Shown piece after piece: positions 17,305 through 25,884 of a stretch of DNA of 59,307 bases. Under the pieces are notes generated by a model. That model was not told the DNA's origin, did not search any database, and saw nothing but the letters and a program-made list of their open reading frames with translations. The number at the start of each line of letters is the position of its first letter. Position 1 is the stretch's first letter. A program made the translations under genes and the position numbers. The DNA is from an uncultured Pelagibacteraceae bacterium (GTDB lineage Bacteria > Pseudomonadota > Alphaproteobacteria > Pelagibacterales > Pelagibacteraceae), in NCBI GenBank assembly GCA_902579215.1, contig CACHGH010000006.1, positions 1 to 59,307 on the forward strand, read 5' to 3'.

Positions 17305-18482
17305 TAAGCAACAAGAAACGCTTTATTAGCCTCTTTGTCAAACATACTCATAATTGGCTTATCTTCGACTTCATATATTTCGTTAGAATAAAAACCATTG
17401 AATTCGGTTCTAAATGTTAGACCGTACGCACCAAGTTGACCAAGCTCAATATAATCATTCTCTTTAATATTATTTGGAAGGACAAATGGACCCTTCATAT
17501 AATCCATACTATCACATGTTGGACCATAAAAATCGAAAGATGTAAGTTTCTTTGAAATTAATCTTCCACTTGTAATTAATCGAGATGGATAAACTATATT
17601 GGGAACACCAGCATCAAATAGTGTTCCATATGTTCCATCATTAATATAAAGTTTTTGTTTTTTTCTTAAGTTTACTCTTACTACTGTTGATCCACTTTCT
17701 GCCACTATTGCTCTGCCTGGTTCACAAATAATTTCTGGTAATTTTTCTAATTTTAAGTTTTCTAAACCTTTTTTAATTTCTTCAAAATAATTATCTAAAG
17801 ATTGAGGAACTAAATCTGGATAGATGGTTGGAAATCCCCCACCAATATTTATATAATCAGGTAAAATTTTTGTTTTTTTAATAATATTTCCAATCTCAGT
17901 TATCCCTTTTGAATATGAAATTGGATGCATACATTGAGAACCTACATGAAAACTTAATCCAATTTTTTTTGCATACTGATTTGTAAGTCTTACTAAACCA
18001 GGAGCTTCAGAATTAAGTGCTCCAAACTTTTTAGATAAGTCTATTTCTGCGTGTTCGTTTGAAACAGAAATTCTAACAAAAAGCTCTAAGTCTTTGGCGC
18101 TATTAGTTGTTTCAACTATTTTTATAAGTTCGTCTTTTGTGTCTAATGAAAATGCTTTAACCCCATATTTAAAATAAGCTTCTTTAATGCTTTCTCTACT
18201 CTTTACAGTATGCATAAAATAGCATTTTGCATTTGGTTTTATTTTTCTAACATTTTTGACTTCTTCTAATGAAGCTACGTCAAAATCCTCAATTCCACTA
18301 TTAACTATAGTTTTCAAAATCTCTGAATGCGGATTAGTTTTAACAGCGTACAAAATTTTTCCAGGAAATTTATTTTTAAAAAAGTTTGAAGCTCTTTGTA
18401 TCGATTGCTTTCTGATACAATAAACTGGTTTCTCAGGTTTTAGTTGACGCACTAGTTCATCAACTGTTTTAAATTTTTGCAT
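17304..18482 (-). CDS. Ornithine/lysine/arginine-type decarboxylase (alanine racemase fold)
   Basis: PLP-dependent decarboxylase of the group IV (alanine racemase-like barrel) family, probably making putrescine from ornithine. The 392 residues show the PLP-lysine region LYAVKTNPHSEIL, FDVASLEEVKNV, SFHVGSQC, the glycine-rich phosphate loop NIGGGFP, CEPGRAIVAESG, and GPTCDSMDYM with the conserved cysteine-aspartate. It begins the polyamine run, and its stop shares one base with the next ATG. A GGGGGG stretch lies just before the start. Ornithine is favoured by GPTCDS, but lysine use is also known in the group. Confidence 0.87.
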   Translation of the reverse strand: MQKFKTVDELVRQLKPEKPVYCIRKQSIQRASNFFKNKFPGKILYAVKTNPHSEILKTIVNSGIEDFDVASLEEVKNVRKIKPNAKCYFMHTVKSRESIKEAYFKYGVKAFSLDTKDELIKIVETTNSAKDLELFVRISVSNEHAEIDLSKKFGALNSEAPGLVRLTNQYAKKIGLSFHVGSQCMHPISYSKGITEIGNIIKKTKILPDYINIGGGFPTIYPDLVPQSLDNYFEEIKKGLENLKLEKLPEIICEPGRAIVAESGSTVVRVNLRKKQKLYINDGTYGTLFDAGVPNIVYPSRLITSGRLISKKLTSFDFYGPTCDSMDYMKGPFVLPNNIKENDYIELGQLGAYGLTFRTEFNGFYSNEIYEVEDKPIMSMFDKEANKAFLVA

Positions 18483-18599
18483 TAACTGCCCCCCAAAAAA
18501 AAATTTAATAAAAAAAGTTATTCAATTTTTTTTGAAAAACTTTATATATATTGCACGAGTAAGGTAATAATTAATTAATGTAAAGCAAATAATTCCCTA

Positions 18600-18629
18600 T
18601 TGAATTACAAAAACTAATAACCATATAAC
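18600..18629 (+). promoter_or_regulatory. Predicted promoter of actR, implying a leaderless transcript
   Basis: TTGAAT (18600-18605), an 18-base spacer and TATAAC (18624-18629). Only four bases separate the -10 box from the ATG at 18634, so transcription would begin at or on the start codon. Confidence 0.5.
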
Positions 18630-18633
18630 CTTC

Positions 18634-19206
18634 ATGGTTGAGATTAATTTAACAAAAAAAATAGCAGATTATGCAGATAAATCGCTGCTTATTGTCGACG
18701 ATGATAATCCATTTAGAGAAAGATTGGCAAGAGCTATGGAAAAGAAAGGTTTTTTGGTGACTCAAGCTGAAAGTGTAAAGAGTGGTATAAATTCTGTTAA
18801 AATAAAAAAACCTGCTTTTGCTGTTATAGATTTGAGACTTGGCGATGGAAATGGACTAGAGGTTGTAAAAGAAATAAACAACTCAAAAGATAATAAAATA
18901 AATAGTCGAATCATTATGTTAACAGGTTATGGAAATATTCCTACAGCTGTAGCTGCAATTAAAGAGGGAGCTATTGATTATTTAGCAAAGCCAGCAGATG
19001 CTGAAGATGTTGAAAATGCACTTTTAGCTGATCCAGCAAAGAAAGCACCGCCACCAGAAGATCCAATGACAGCAGATCGAGTCAAATGGGAACATATACA
19101 CAGAGTATTTGAACTTTGTAATAGAAATGTTTCTGAAACAGCGAGAAGGTTAAAAATGCATAGAAGAACTCTTCAAAGAATCCTTTCAAAAAGATCCCCT
19201 AAATAA
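18634..19206 (+). CDS. actR: ActR/RegA/PrrA-type response regulator
   Basis: Two-component response regulator of the global redox family. The 190 residues have a receiver domain (LLIVDDDNPF, phosphoacceptor aspartate in VIDLRLGDGNG, MLTGYG, and lysine in YLAKPADAED). A proline-rich linker (KKAPPPEDP) follows, then a short Fis-type helix-turn-helix (NVSETARRLKMHRRTLQR), as in RegA. The cognate sensor kinase is not in the window. It stands alone, converging on bioY with an 8-base overlap. It starts at the ATG just after its predicted -10 box, with no visible ribosome-binding site. Confidence 0.93.
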   Translation: MVEINLTKKIADYADKSLLIVDDDNPFRERLARAMEKKGFLVTQAESVKSGINSVKIKKPAFAVIDLRLGDGNGLEVVKEINNSKDNKINSRIIMLTGYGNIPTAVAAIKEGAIDYLAKPADAEDVENALLADPAKKAPPPEDPMTADRVKWEHIHRVFELCNRNVSETARRLKMHRRTLQRILSKRSPK

Positions 19207-19771
19207 AGTTCCTTAATTTATATATTTTACCAGAAATAATAGTCAAAATTAAAATTTTGAAAGTTTCTGCTAGTAAGAAAGGTTTTGCCCCTAAATCAAA
19301 AATAGGTTTATCCCAACCAATCAAATTTCCAAGCCAAATTAAACCAAAGAGATATATAAATGAAACTGCAAGTAATAGTTTTAAATAATTGATGAAAAAA
19401 TCTAAAAAATTATCTTTAAAAATATCAGCATAATTAAATTTACCAGCTAGATAGGTTGCAAACAGAAACCCAATTAAATAACCCATTGTTGGACCTGTAA
19501 AATAAATAATTCCAACACCTTTTTCTGGCGTACCTGAAAAAACTGGAAAACCTAAAATTCCTTCTAAAAGATAAAGTGAAGTTGTCGCTAAACCTATTTT
19601 CCATCCGAAACTTATTCCAATAAACAACACTACAAATGTTTGCATTGTCATAGGCACTGGGTAAAAAGGTATTTTAATTTTTGCAGATATTGTAAGGATT
19701 ATCGTACCTAAAAAAATAACTAAAATTTTTTTAATTATTTTATTTCCTTGTTTTTTTTTTACTAGTTCCAC
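19199..19771 (-). CDS. bioY: Biotin transporter BioY
   Basis: Substrate-binding membrane subunit for biotin uptake. The 190 residues contain about six hydrophobic segments and BioY hallmarks: IPFYPVPMTMQTFVVLF and LYLLEGILGFPVFSG, plus FTGPTMGYLIGFLFA. The energising BioM/BioN subunits are not adjacent. The ABC ATPase just upstream on the same strand is of the drug-export type, not the ECF type, so BioY here may work alone or with a shared module elsewhere. The presence of a biotin importer suggests biotin auxotrophy or scavenging. Confidence 0.93.
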   Translation of the reverse strand: MELVKKKQGNKIIKKILVIFLGTIILTISAKIKIPFYPVPMTMQTFVVLFIGISFGWKIGLATTSLYLLEGILGFPVFSGTPEKGVGIIYFTGPTMGYLIGFLFATYLAGKFNYADIFKDNFLDFFINYLKLLLAVSFIYLFGLIWLGNLIGWDKPIFDLGAKPFLLAETFKILILTIISGKIYKLRNFI

Positions 19772-19804
19772 AATTTTGATTCTACAATTATTTATTAAAA
19801 TAAT

Positions 19805-20731
19805 CTAGTCATTTGTTAATTGAAGAAATACATCTTCAAGATCTCCATCATTAGTAGAAATATCATCTATATTAATATTTTTACTAGTAATAAATTTTAT
19901 TATTTCTTCTATTTTAATTTTATTTTTATCATAGGATAAACTTAACTCATTATTTTTATTGTAGATAATTTTTAGTGATTTAAACATATTTTCATTCAGT
20001 TCAATTTTTTTATTTAATTTAAAGGTTACTTTCTTCATTTGAATTCTATTTAAAAGATTCTTAGTACTATCTAACGCTACTAAATTACCTTTATTCAAAA
20101 CTCCAATCCTGTCACACATTAATTCTGCCTCTTTTAGATAATGAGTAGTTAAAATTATTGTAACACCCTGTCTATTTAATTGTTTAACATTTTCCCATAG
20201 ATTTTTTCTTAACTCTACATCTACACCAGCAGTTGGTTCGTCCAAGATAATTATTGGTGGTTGATGAACCAGTGCTTTGGCTACTAACAATCTTCTTTTC
20301 ATACCTCCAGACAGACTTCTTGCATAACTATTTGCATGTTTTTCCAAAGAAACAATTTTCAAAACTTGATCTGTAATTCTATCTTTTTTTTTAATTCCAT
20401 ACATTCCCGCTTGTAATTCAAGAAATTTTCTTGGACTAAAAAATGGATCAAGATTAACTTCTTGAGGGACAATACCAACCGAAGCTCTAATTTGACGAGG
20501 ATTTTTATCAAGATTAAAACCCCACACATTAACCTCTCCAGATGTTTTAATTACAGTTCCTCCAAGAATATTTATAAATGTAGTTTTTCCAGCACCATTA
20601 GGTCCAATCAAGCCAAAAATTTCTCCTTCATTCACGTCTAAGTTTAAATTGTTTAGCGCAGTTATTGAGTTAGTATTATTAGGTTTATAAATTTTAGTTA
20701 GATTTTTAAAAGAAAGAGCAATTTTTTTCAT
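19805..20731 (-). CDS. ABC-2 type exporter ATP-binding protein
   Basis: ATPase subunit of an ABC-2 type (YadG/CcmA-like) exporter. In 308 residues it has Walker A GPNGAGKTTF, Q-loop GIVPQEVNLD, signature YARSLSGGMKRRLLVAKAL, Walker B IIILDEPTAGVD and the switch histidine in LTTHYLKEA, plus a C-terminal regulatory tail. The ABC-2 permease expected beside it is missing; the next gene on the strand, 33 bases on, is bioY. The substrate is unknown. Divergent from polA across a 50-base gap. Confidence 0.88.
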   Translation of the reverse strand: MKKIALSFKNLTKIYKPNNTNSITALNNLNLDVNEGEIFGLIGPNGAGKTTFINILGGTVIKTSGEVNVWGFNLDKNPRQIRASVGIVPQEVNLDPFFSPRKFLELQAGMYGIKKKDRITDQVLKIVSLEKHANSYARSLSGGMKRRLLVAKALVHQPPIIILDEPTAGVDVELRKNLWENVKQLNRQGVTIILTTHYLKEAELMCDRIGVLNKGNLVALDSTKNLLNRIQMKKVTFKLNKKIELNENMFKSLKIIYNKNNELSLSYDKNKIKIEEIIKFITSKNINIDDISTNDGDLEDVFLQLTND

Positions 20732-20781
20732 AATATCTAATAAATTTATATCATTAAAAAAAATTAAGGTAATATTATTTA

Positions 20782-23556
20782 ATGGATAAAATTAAAAAAA
20801 CAGATCACTTTTATTTAATTGATGGATCTGGTTACATATTTCGAGCCTACTATGCTTTGCCACCATTAACTAGGAAAAGTGATGGCTTGCCAGTCGGCGC
20901 GGTAAGTGGTTTTTGTAATATGCTTTTTAAATTGTTAGAAGATGCAAAGTCAGAAGATAATTTGCAAAAACCAACTCATTTTGCCGTCATTTTTGATTCT
21001 GCAAGAAAGAATTTTAGAAATGAAATTTACTCAGAATATAAAGCTAATAGATCTGATGCTCCTGATGATCTAATACCTCAATTTGAATATATAAGAAAAT
21101 CAGTAAAAGCTTTTAATTTACCTTCAGTTGAACTAATCAATTATGAGGCTGATGATTTAATAGCTACTTATGTCGAGCAAATTTTAGATAAAGGGGCAAA
21201 AGTAACAATAGTATCTTCTGATAAAGATTTAATGCAACTTTTTAAAAAAAATGTTCGACTTTACGATCCAATTAAAAATAAATTTATAACTTCAAAAGAT
21301 GTTATTGATAAATTTGGTGTTGATGCATCTAAAGTAATTGATGTACAATCCCTTGCAGGTGATACTAGTGACAATGTACCTGGCGTTCCAGGTATAGGAG
21401 TAAAAACAGCAGCAGAATTAATAAATCAATATGGCACTTTAGAAAAACTTCTTAAAAGTGCAAATCAAATTAAACAAAATAAAAGACGAGAGACACTTAT
21501 AGAAAATAAAGAAAAAGCAATAATAAGTAAAAAATTAGTAACATTAAAAAAGGATGTACCAATAAAGGATAAAATTGAAGATTTTAAATTTAAAAAATTA
21601 GATAAAGATAAATTATATGAATACTTAAGGGAAATGGAATTTAATCGGCTATTGAGTTCAGTTATTTCTATTTATGGAGAACCTGAAATAAAAGATCAAA
21701 ATATAAAATCAAATTTAAAAAATAATGAATTAAAAATTAGTAAAAATAATTATTTTTTGATTAAAAATGAAAAAGAAATAGATAGCTGGATAAATGAAGC
21801 AGAAGATTCAGGAGAAATTGCAATTGATACTGAAACAAGTTCTATAAATCCACATTTAGCTGATTTAGTTGGAATTTCCCTTAGCACTAAAATTGGAAAA
21901 GCTTGTTATATACCCATAGGACATACTTTTAAGGGGTGTATCAATAGAGACACTGTACTTAATAAACTCAAGCCAATGCTAGAGGATGTAAGCATTAAGA
22001 AAATAGGACAAAATATAAAATTTGATTTCATTATTTTTCATAAGTACGGCATCAAAATATCTTCAATGGAAGATACCATGTTAATGTCTTATGTACTTGA
22101 TGCTGGAAAAAACAGGCACAATATGGATGTTCTATCAGAAATACATCTTGGACATAAAACTATAAAGTTTAAAGATTTGGTTGGAATTGGAAAAAAACAA
22201 ATTAACTTTAGTGAAGTGCCATTAGATAAAGCAATGGAGTATGCAGCTGAAGATGCAGATATAACATTTAGACTTTATAAAATATTTGAGAAAAATTTAA
22301 AGTTAGAGAAATTAACAAATATTTATGAGATTTTTGAAAAACCTTTAATTGAAATATTAGCTTTTATGGAGATTGAAGGTATAAAAATAGATAGCAAAAT
22401 ATTAGAAGATTTATCAATAAAGTTTGAAAAGAAAATACAAAATTTAGAAAAGGAAATATTTAAAATATCGAAAAAAGAATTTAATATTGGATCACCTAAA
22501 CAACTTGGTGAAATTTTATATAATGAATTGAAAATAGGAGCACTAAAAAAAACAAAAAAAGGTAGTTTTGCTACGAGCGCAAGTGTACTTGAAGATTTAG
22601 CTTTTAAAGGAAATAAATTTCCAAAATTAATTTTAGATTGGCGTCAGGTTTCTAAATTAAAAAATACTTATAGCGACTCATTAAAAGAACATATAAACCC
22701 AAAAACAAAAAGAGTTCATACATCCTTTTTATTAGCTGCAACAACAACAGGAAGGCTAGCTTCTAGTGATCCTAATTTGCAAAATATTCCTATCAAATCT
22801 GAAGATGGAAAAGAAATTAGAAAGGCATTTATCTCCAAAAAAGATTTTACACTATTGTCAGCAGATTATAACCAAATTGAAATGAGAATTTTAGCAGATT
22901 TAGCTGATGTTAAAGAATTAAAAAAAGCTTTTAAAAATAATGAAGACATACATTCATTAACTGCAAGTCAGGTTTTTAATGTTGATATAAAAAAAGTCGA
23001 TCAAGATATGAGGAGAAAAGCAAAAGCAATTAATTTTGGGATAATCTATGGAATTTCTCAATATGGTTTAGCAAAACAAATTATGGTTTCAAATAGTGAA
23101 GCAAATGAATTTTTAAATTCTTATTTCATTAAATTCCCAGAAATAAAGCACTATATGGAGTCTACAATTAAATTTTGTAGAAAGAGTGGATATGTAAATA
23201 ATATTTTTGGAAGACGCACATATATATCTGGCATCAACGATAAAAACTATAATGTGAGAAATTTTCAGGAAAGAGCAGCCATCAATGCTCCTATCCAAGG
23301 TTCAGCTTCGGAGATAATGAGACTCGCAATGATAAGACTTTGTAATAAATTTGATAGCTTAAAAAATTCAAAATCTAAGATCTTACTTCAAATTCATGAT
23401 GAGCTAATATTTGAAATACCAAAAAATGAAATAAGTAGTATTTCTAAAATTATTGAAAAAGAAATGTATGGCGTTTCAGATAGTGATTTACATTCTTTCT
23501 CTACACCTTTAACTGTTGATATAAATTCAGGCGATAATTGGGGAATACTTCATTAA
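20782..23556 (+). CDS. polA: DNA polymerase I
   Basis: Repair and Okazaki-fragment processing polymerase. The 924 residues have three domains. The 5' nuclease occupies about 1-300 (LIDGSGYIFRAYYAL, SSDKDLMQL, GVPGIGVKTA). The 3'-5' exonuclease lies in the middle with AIDTETSSINP, GQNIKFD and YAAEDADIT intact, so proofreading should be active. The polymerase domain is C-terminal: motif A SADYNQIEMRILA, motif B RRKAKAINFGIIYGIS and motif C LLQIHDELIFEI. Full family length. It is a single-gene unit between the ABC ATPase and chvI. Confidence 0.98.
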   Translation: MDKIKKTDHFYLIDGSGYIFRAYYALPPLTRKSDGLPVGAVSGFCNMLFKLLEDAKSEDNLQKPTHFAVIFDSARKNFRNEIYSEYKANRSDAPDDLIPQFEYIRKSVKAFNLPSVELINYEADDLIATYVEQILDKGAKVTIVSSDKDLMQLFKKNVRLYDPIKNKFITSKDVIDKFGVDASKVIDVQSLAGDTSDNVPGVPGIGVKTAAELINQYGTLEKLLKSANQIKQNKRRETLIENKEKAIISKKLVTLKKDVPIKDKIEDFKFKKLDKDKLYEYLREMEFNRLLSSVISIYGEPEIKDQNIKSNLKNNELKISKNNYFLIKNEKEIDSWINEAEDSGEIAIDTETSSINPHLADLVGISLSTKIGKACYIPIGHTFKGCINRDTVLNKLKPMLEDVSIKKIGQNIKFDFIIFHKYGIKISSMEDTMLMSYVLDAGKNRHNMDVLSEIHLGHKTIKFKDLVGIGKKQINFSEVPLDKAMEYAAEDADITFRLYKIFEKNLKLEKLTNIYEIFEKPLIEILAFMEIEGIKIDSKILEDLSIKFEKKIQNLEKEIFKISKKEFNIGSPKQLGEILYNELKIGALKKTKKGSFATSASVLEDLAFKGNKFPKLILDWRQVSKLKNTYSDSLKEHINPKTKRVHTSFLLAATTTGRLASSDPNLQNIPIKSEDGKEIRKAFISKKDFTLLSADYNQIEMRILADLADVKELKKAFKNNEDIHSLTASQVFNVDIKKVDQDMRRKAKAINFGIIYGISQYGLAKQIMVSNSEANEFLNSYFIKFPEIKHYMESTIKFCRKSGYVNNIFGRRTYISGINDKNYNVRNFQERAAINAPIQGSASEIMRLAMIRLCNKFDSLKNSKSKILLQIHDELIFEIPKNEISSISKIIEKEMYGVSDSDLHSFSTPLTVDINSGDNWGILH

Positions 23557-23566
23557 TTGAAACGTA

Positions 23567-23595
23567 TTGCCCAAATTAGAACAATTTAGTATTTT
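23567..23595 (+). promoter_or_regulatory. Predicted promoter of chvI-chvG
   Basis: TTGCCC (23567-23572), a 17-base spacer and TATTTT (23590-23595), 15 bases before the chvI ATG. The leader would be under about ten bases, with no clear ribosome-binding sequence. Confidence 0.5.
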
Positions 23596-23610
23596 TAAGT
23601 TAATTTAATT

Positions 23611-24309
23611 ATGAAACAAACAATTGCACTAATTGATGACGACAGAAACATACTCACTAGCATTAGTATAGCATTAGAGAAAGAAGGATTTAATGTTCAA
23701 ACTTATCTTGATGGTGAAAGTGCACTAATAGGTTTATCAAGAACACCACCTGATCTTGCTATTATTGATATTAAAATGCCTAAAATGGATGGAGAAGAGT
23801 TGTTAAAAAAACTCAGAAAAAAAACATCTCTTCCAGTAATTTTTTTGACATCAAAAGATGATGAAATCGATGAATTACTTGGACTAAAACTGGGAGCTGA
23901 TGATTTTATAAAAAAATCAGGCGGTTTTTCAATAAAAGTTTTAATCGAAAGAATTCGTGTCCAATTAAGAAAAAAAAATATCAACATTGAAGATAATAAA
24001 AATATAATTTCACATGGAAAATTAAAATTAGATCCATCTCAACTCGAATGTGAATGGGGAGGTAAGCAATTGCCAGATAAATTAACAACTACAGAATTTT
24101 TAATTGTAAAAGAGTTAGCTAAAAGACCTGGAATAATTAAAGAGAGATCACAATTAATGGACATTGCCTATAGAGAAGATAGTGATATTGAAGATAGAAC
24201 TATAGATAGTCATGTCAAAAGAATAAGAAAAAAATTTAAAAAAGTTGACTCAAATTTTTCCGCAATAGAAACTAGGTATGGTAGTGGTTATAGATGGAAC
24301 GTTAGTTAA
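23611..24309 (+). CDS. chvI: OmpR-family response regulator, ChvI-like
   Basis: DNA-binding response regulator paired with the next gene. The 232 residues comprise a receiver domain (ALIDDDRNIL, phosphoacceptor aspartate in AIIDIKMPKMDG, FLTSKDDEID) and a winged-helix domain (LTTTEFLIVKELAKRPG, DRTIDSHVKRIRKK, IETRYGSGYRW). The KKSGGFSIKVLIERI segment in place of the usual KPF resembles ChvI-type regulators. The stop shares one base with the start of chvG. In related bacteria this pair responds to envelope and acid stress; here that is inferred. Confidence 0.9.
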   Translation: MKQTIALIDDDRNILTSISIALEKEGFNVQTYLDGESALIGLSRTPPDLAIIDIKMPKMDGEELLKKLRKKTSLPVIFLTSKDDEIDELLGLKLGADDFIKKSGGFSIKVLIERIRVQLRKKNINIEDNKNIISHGKLKLDPSQLECEWGGKQLPDKLTTTEFLIVKELAKRPGIIKERSQLMDIAYREDSDIEDRTIDSHVKRIRKKFKKVDSNFSAIETRYGSGYRWNVS

Positions 24310-25835
24310 TGTTCAGAAATTTGTTAAAAAATCTATCAATTTTAAAAAAATTTTTATTTGTTAATTTCATAATATTTATAGTAATTGGTAGTTTTACAAT
24401 AATTTATCTTAGCAACGTCAAACCAAACTTAATAAAAAAAAAAACTTCAAATCATATTAAAATAATAGACAATACAATTAATCATATACAAAGACTTAAA
24501 ATTAAATTTACAGAAGATGATATAAGAAAATTTTTATTTTCTACGAGATTTTTATTCCAAAATTTAGATAGAGTTATTTTATTTGATAACGAATTTCATT
24601 TAGTAGGTGATACAGATACATTAGATTTAGACCCGAGGTCATTTTCAAGAAGATCAGAAATTATTGAACTAGATTCAATAAATGAAGAAAAACAAAAAGA
24701 AAAAAAAAAAGTTAAGAAAAAAAATATTTCAATAAATGAAGTTTTAATTAATTACAATGACTCAAAAGATTTTGGCAAACCTTATACATTTACACAAGAA
24801 AGTTATGATCAATTTTTATTAACAACTATAAAGAATGTTAATGTAGATGGAAAAAATGTAGGTTTTTTAGCGATAACTGAAAATGCAAACGACGTAAGAG
24901 CTGCAATCGATGAAAGAAAAAGTTTTATAATTAGAACTGCTTTTGCAGTTGCAATTGTTATTTTAATTTTTTCGATAATTTTAAATAAATATTTTCTTAA
25001 ACCAATAAAAAATCTCGTAAATTATACAAAAATAGTTAGGGAAAAAAGTAATAAAAAAACAAACATAGATCTAGTTAAAAAAAGAAATGATGAAATTGGA
25101 ATTTTATCTAAATCTTTAGATGAGATGACTAATGAATTAAAAAAAAGAGTAAATACTGCTGAAAATTTTTCTACAGATTTAGTTCACGAGATAAGAAATC
25201 CATTAGCTTCATTGAAAAGTGCGTCAGAAATAATTAGTGAAACTGAAGATAAATCTCAGAGAGATAAATTGATAAAAATAGTTAGTCATGACGTTGAGCG
25301 TATAGAGCGATTAATTACAGACTATTCTCAAATGTTAAAGGATGAAGTTGCACTAAGCAAAGAACAAATGAAAACAATTGATCTTAAACCAGTTGTACAA
25401 TCTGTTGTTGATGATTTTAATAATATATATGAGACAAAAAGAGGAATTAAAGTTGAGCTTGTTGATAGAGAAAATATTGGAGAATGTTTAATATTAGGTA
25501 TAGAAAATAGGATAGAACAGATTGTTGCTAACTTATTAGATAATTCTATTTCATTCAGCTCAGATAACCAAAAAATATTAGTTGAAATACATAAAGATCC
25601 AAATAATCAAATTATTTTAAAAGTCATAGATGAAGGACAAGGACTGAAAGAGGCAGATACAAATAAGATATTTAAAAGATTTTACAGTAATAGACCTGAT
25701 ACCTTTGGCAAACATTCCGGTCTAGGATTAAATATAGTAAAAAATTTAGTTGATCTTCATGGGGGAACCATCAAGGCTTCAAATAATATTAACAAAAATG
25801 GTGCTAATGTTGAAATTATTTTTCCCAAAATGTAA
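24309..25835 (+). CDS. chvG: Sensor histidine kinase, ChvG-like
   Basis: Inner-membrane sensor kinase for ChvI. In 508 residues there is a first membrane helix at about 15-33, a periplasmic region containing a charged KEKKKVKKKN segment, and a second helix near 210-230. A HAMP linker, the phosphorylated histidine in DLVHEIRNPLASLKSA, and an ATPase domain with the N box ANLLDNSISFS, DEGQGL and the G box HSGLGLNIVKNLV follow. In many alphaproteobacteria hprK and PTS genes come next; here ahcY follows directly with its own promoter. Confidence 0.92.
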   Translation: MFRNLLKNLSILKKFLFVNFIIFIVIGSFTIIYLSNVKPNLIKKKTSNHIKIIDNTINHIQRLKIKFTEDDIRKFLFSTRFLFQNLDRVILFDNEFHLVGDTDTLDLDPRSFSRRSEIIELDSINEEKQKEKKKVKKKNISINEVLINYNDSKDFGKPYTFTQESYDQFLLTTIKNVNVDGKNVGFLAITENANDVRAAIDERKSFIIRTAFAVAIVILIFSIILNKYFLKPIKNLVNYTKIVREKSNKKTNIDLVKKRNDEIGILSKSLDEMTNELKKRVNTAENFSTDLVHEIRNPLASLKSASEIISETEDKSQRDKLIKIVSHDVERIERLITDYSQMLKDEVALSKEQMKTIDLKPVVQSVVDDFNNIYETKRGIKVELVDRENIGECLILGIENRIEQIVANLLDNSISFSSDNQKILVEIHKDPNNQIILKVIDEGQGLKEADTNKIFKRFYSNRPDTFGKHSGLGLNIVKNLVDLHGGTIKASNNINKNGANVEIIFPKM

Positions 25836-25845
25836 TAATGACAAG

Positions 25846-25874
25846 TTGATTATTTAGATTATTATTGTTATAGA
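25846..25874 (+). promoter_or_regulatory. Predicted promoter of ahcY
   Basis: TTGATT (25846-25851), a 17-base spacer and TATAGA (25869-25874). The ATG at 25885 lies ten bases after the -10 box, so any leader would be about four bases. No SAH riboswitch or ribosome-binding site fits in the space. Confidence 0.55.
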
Positions 25875-25884
25875 AACGCCTTCA

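Noticed and set aside
18517-18540. Hairpin GTTATTCAA / TTGAAAAAC between the decarboxylase gene and actR
   Set aside because: AT-rich with a mismatch and no suitable T tract; it lies between divergent genes where a terminator is not expected, and no ornithine-type RNA motif could be recognised.
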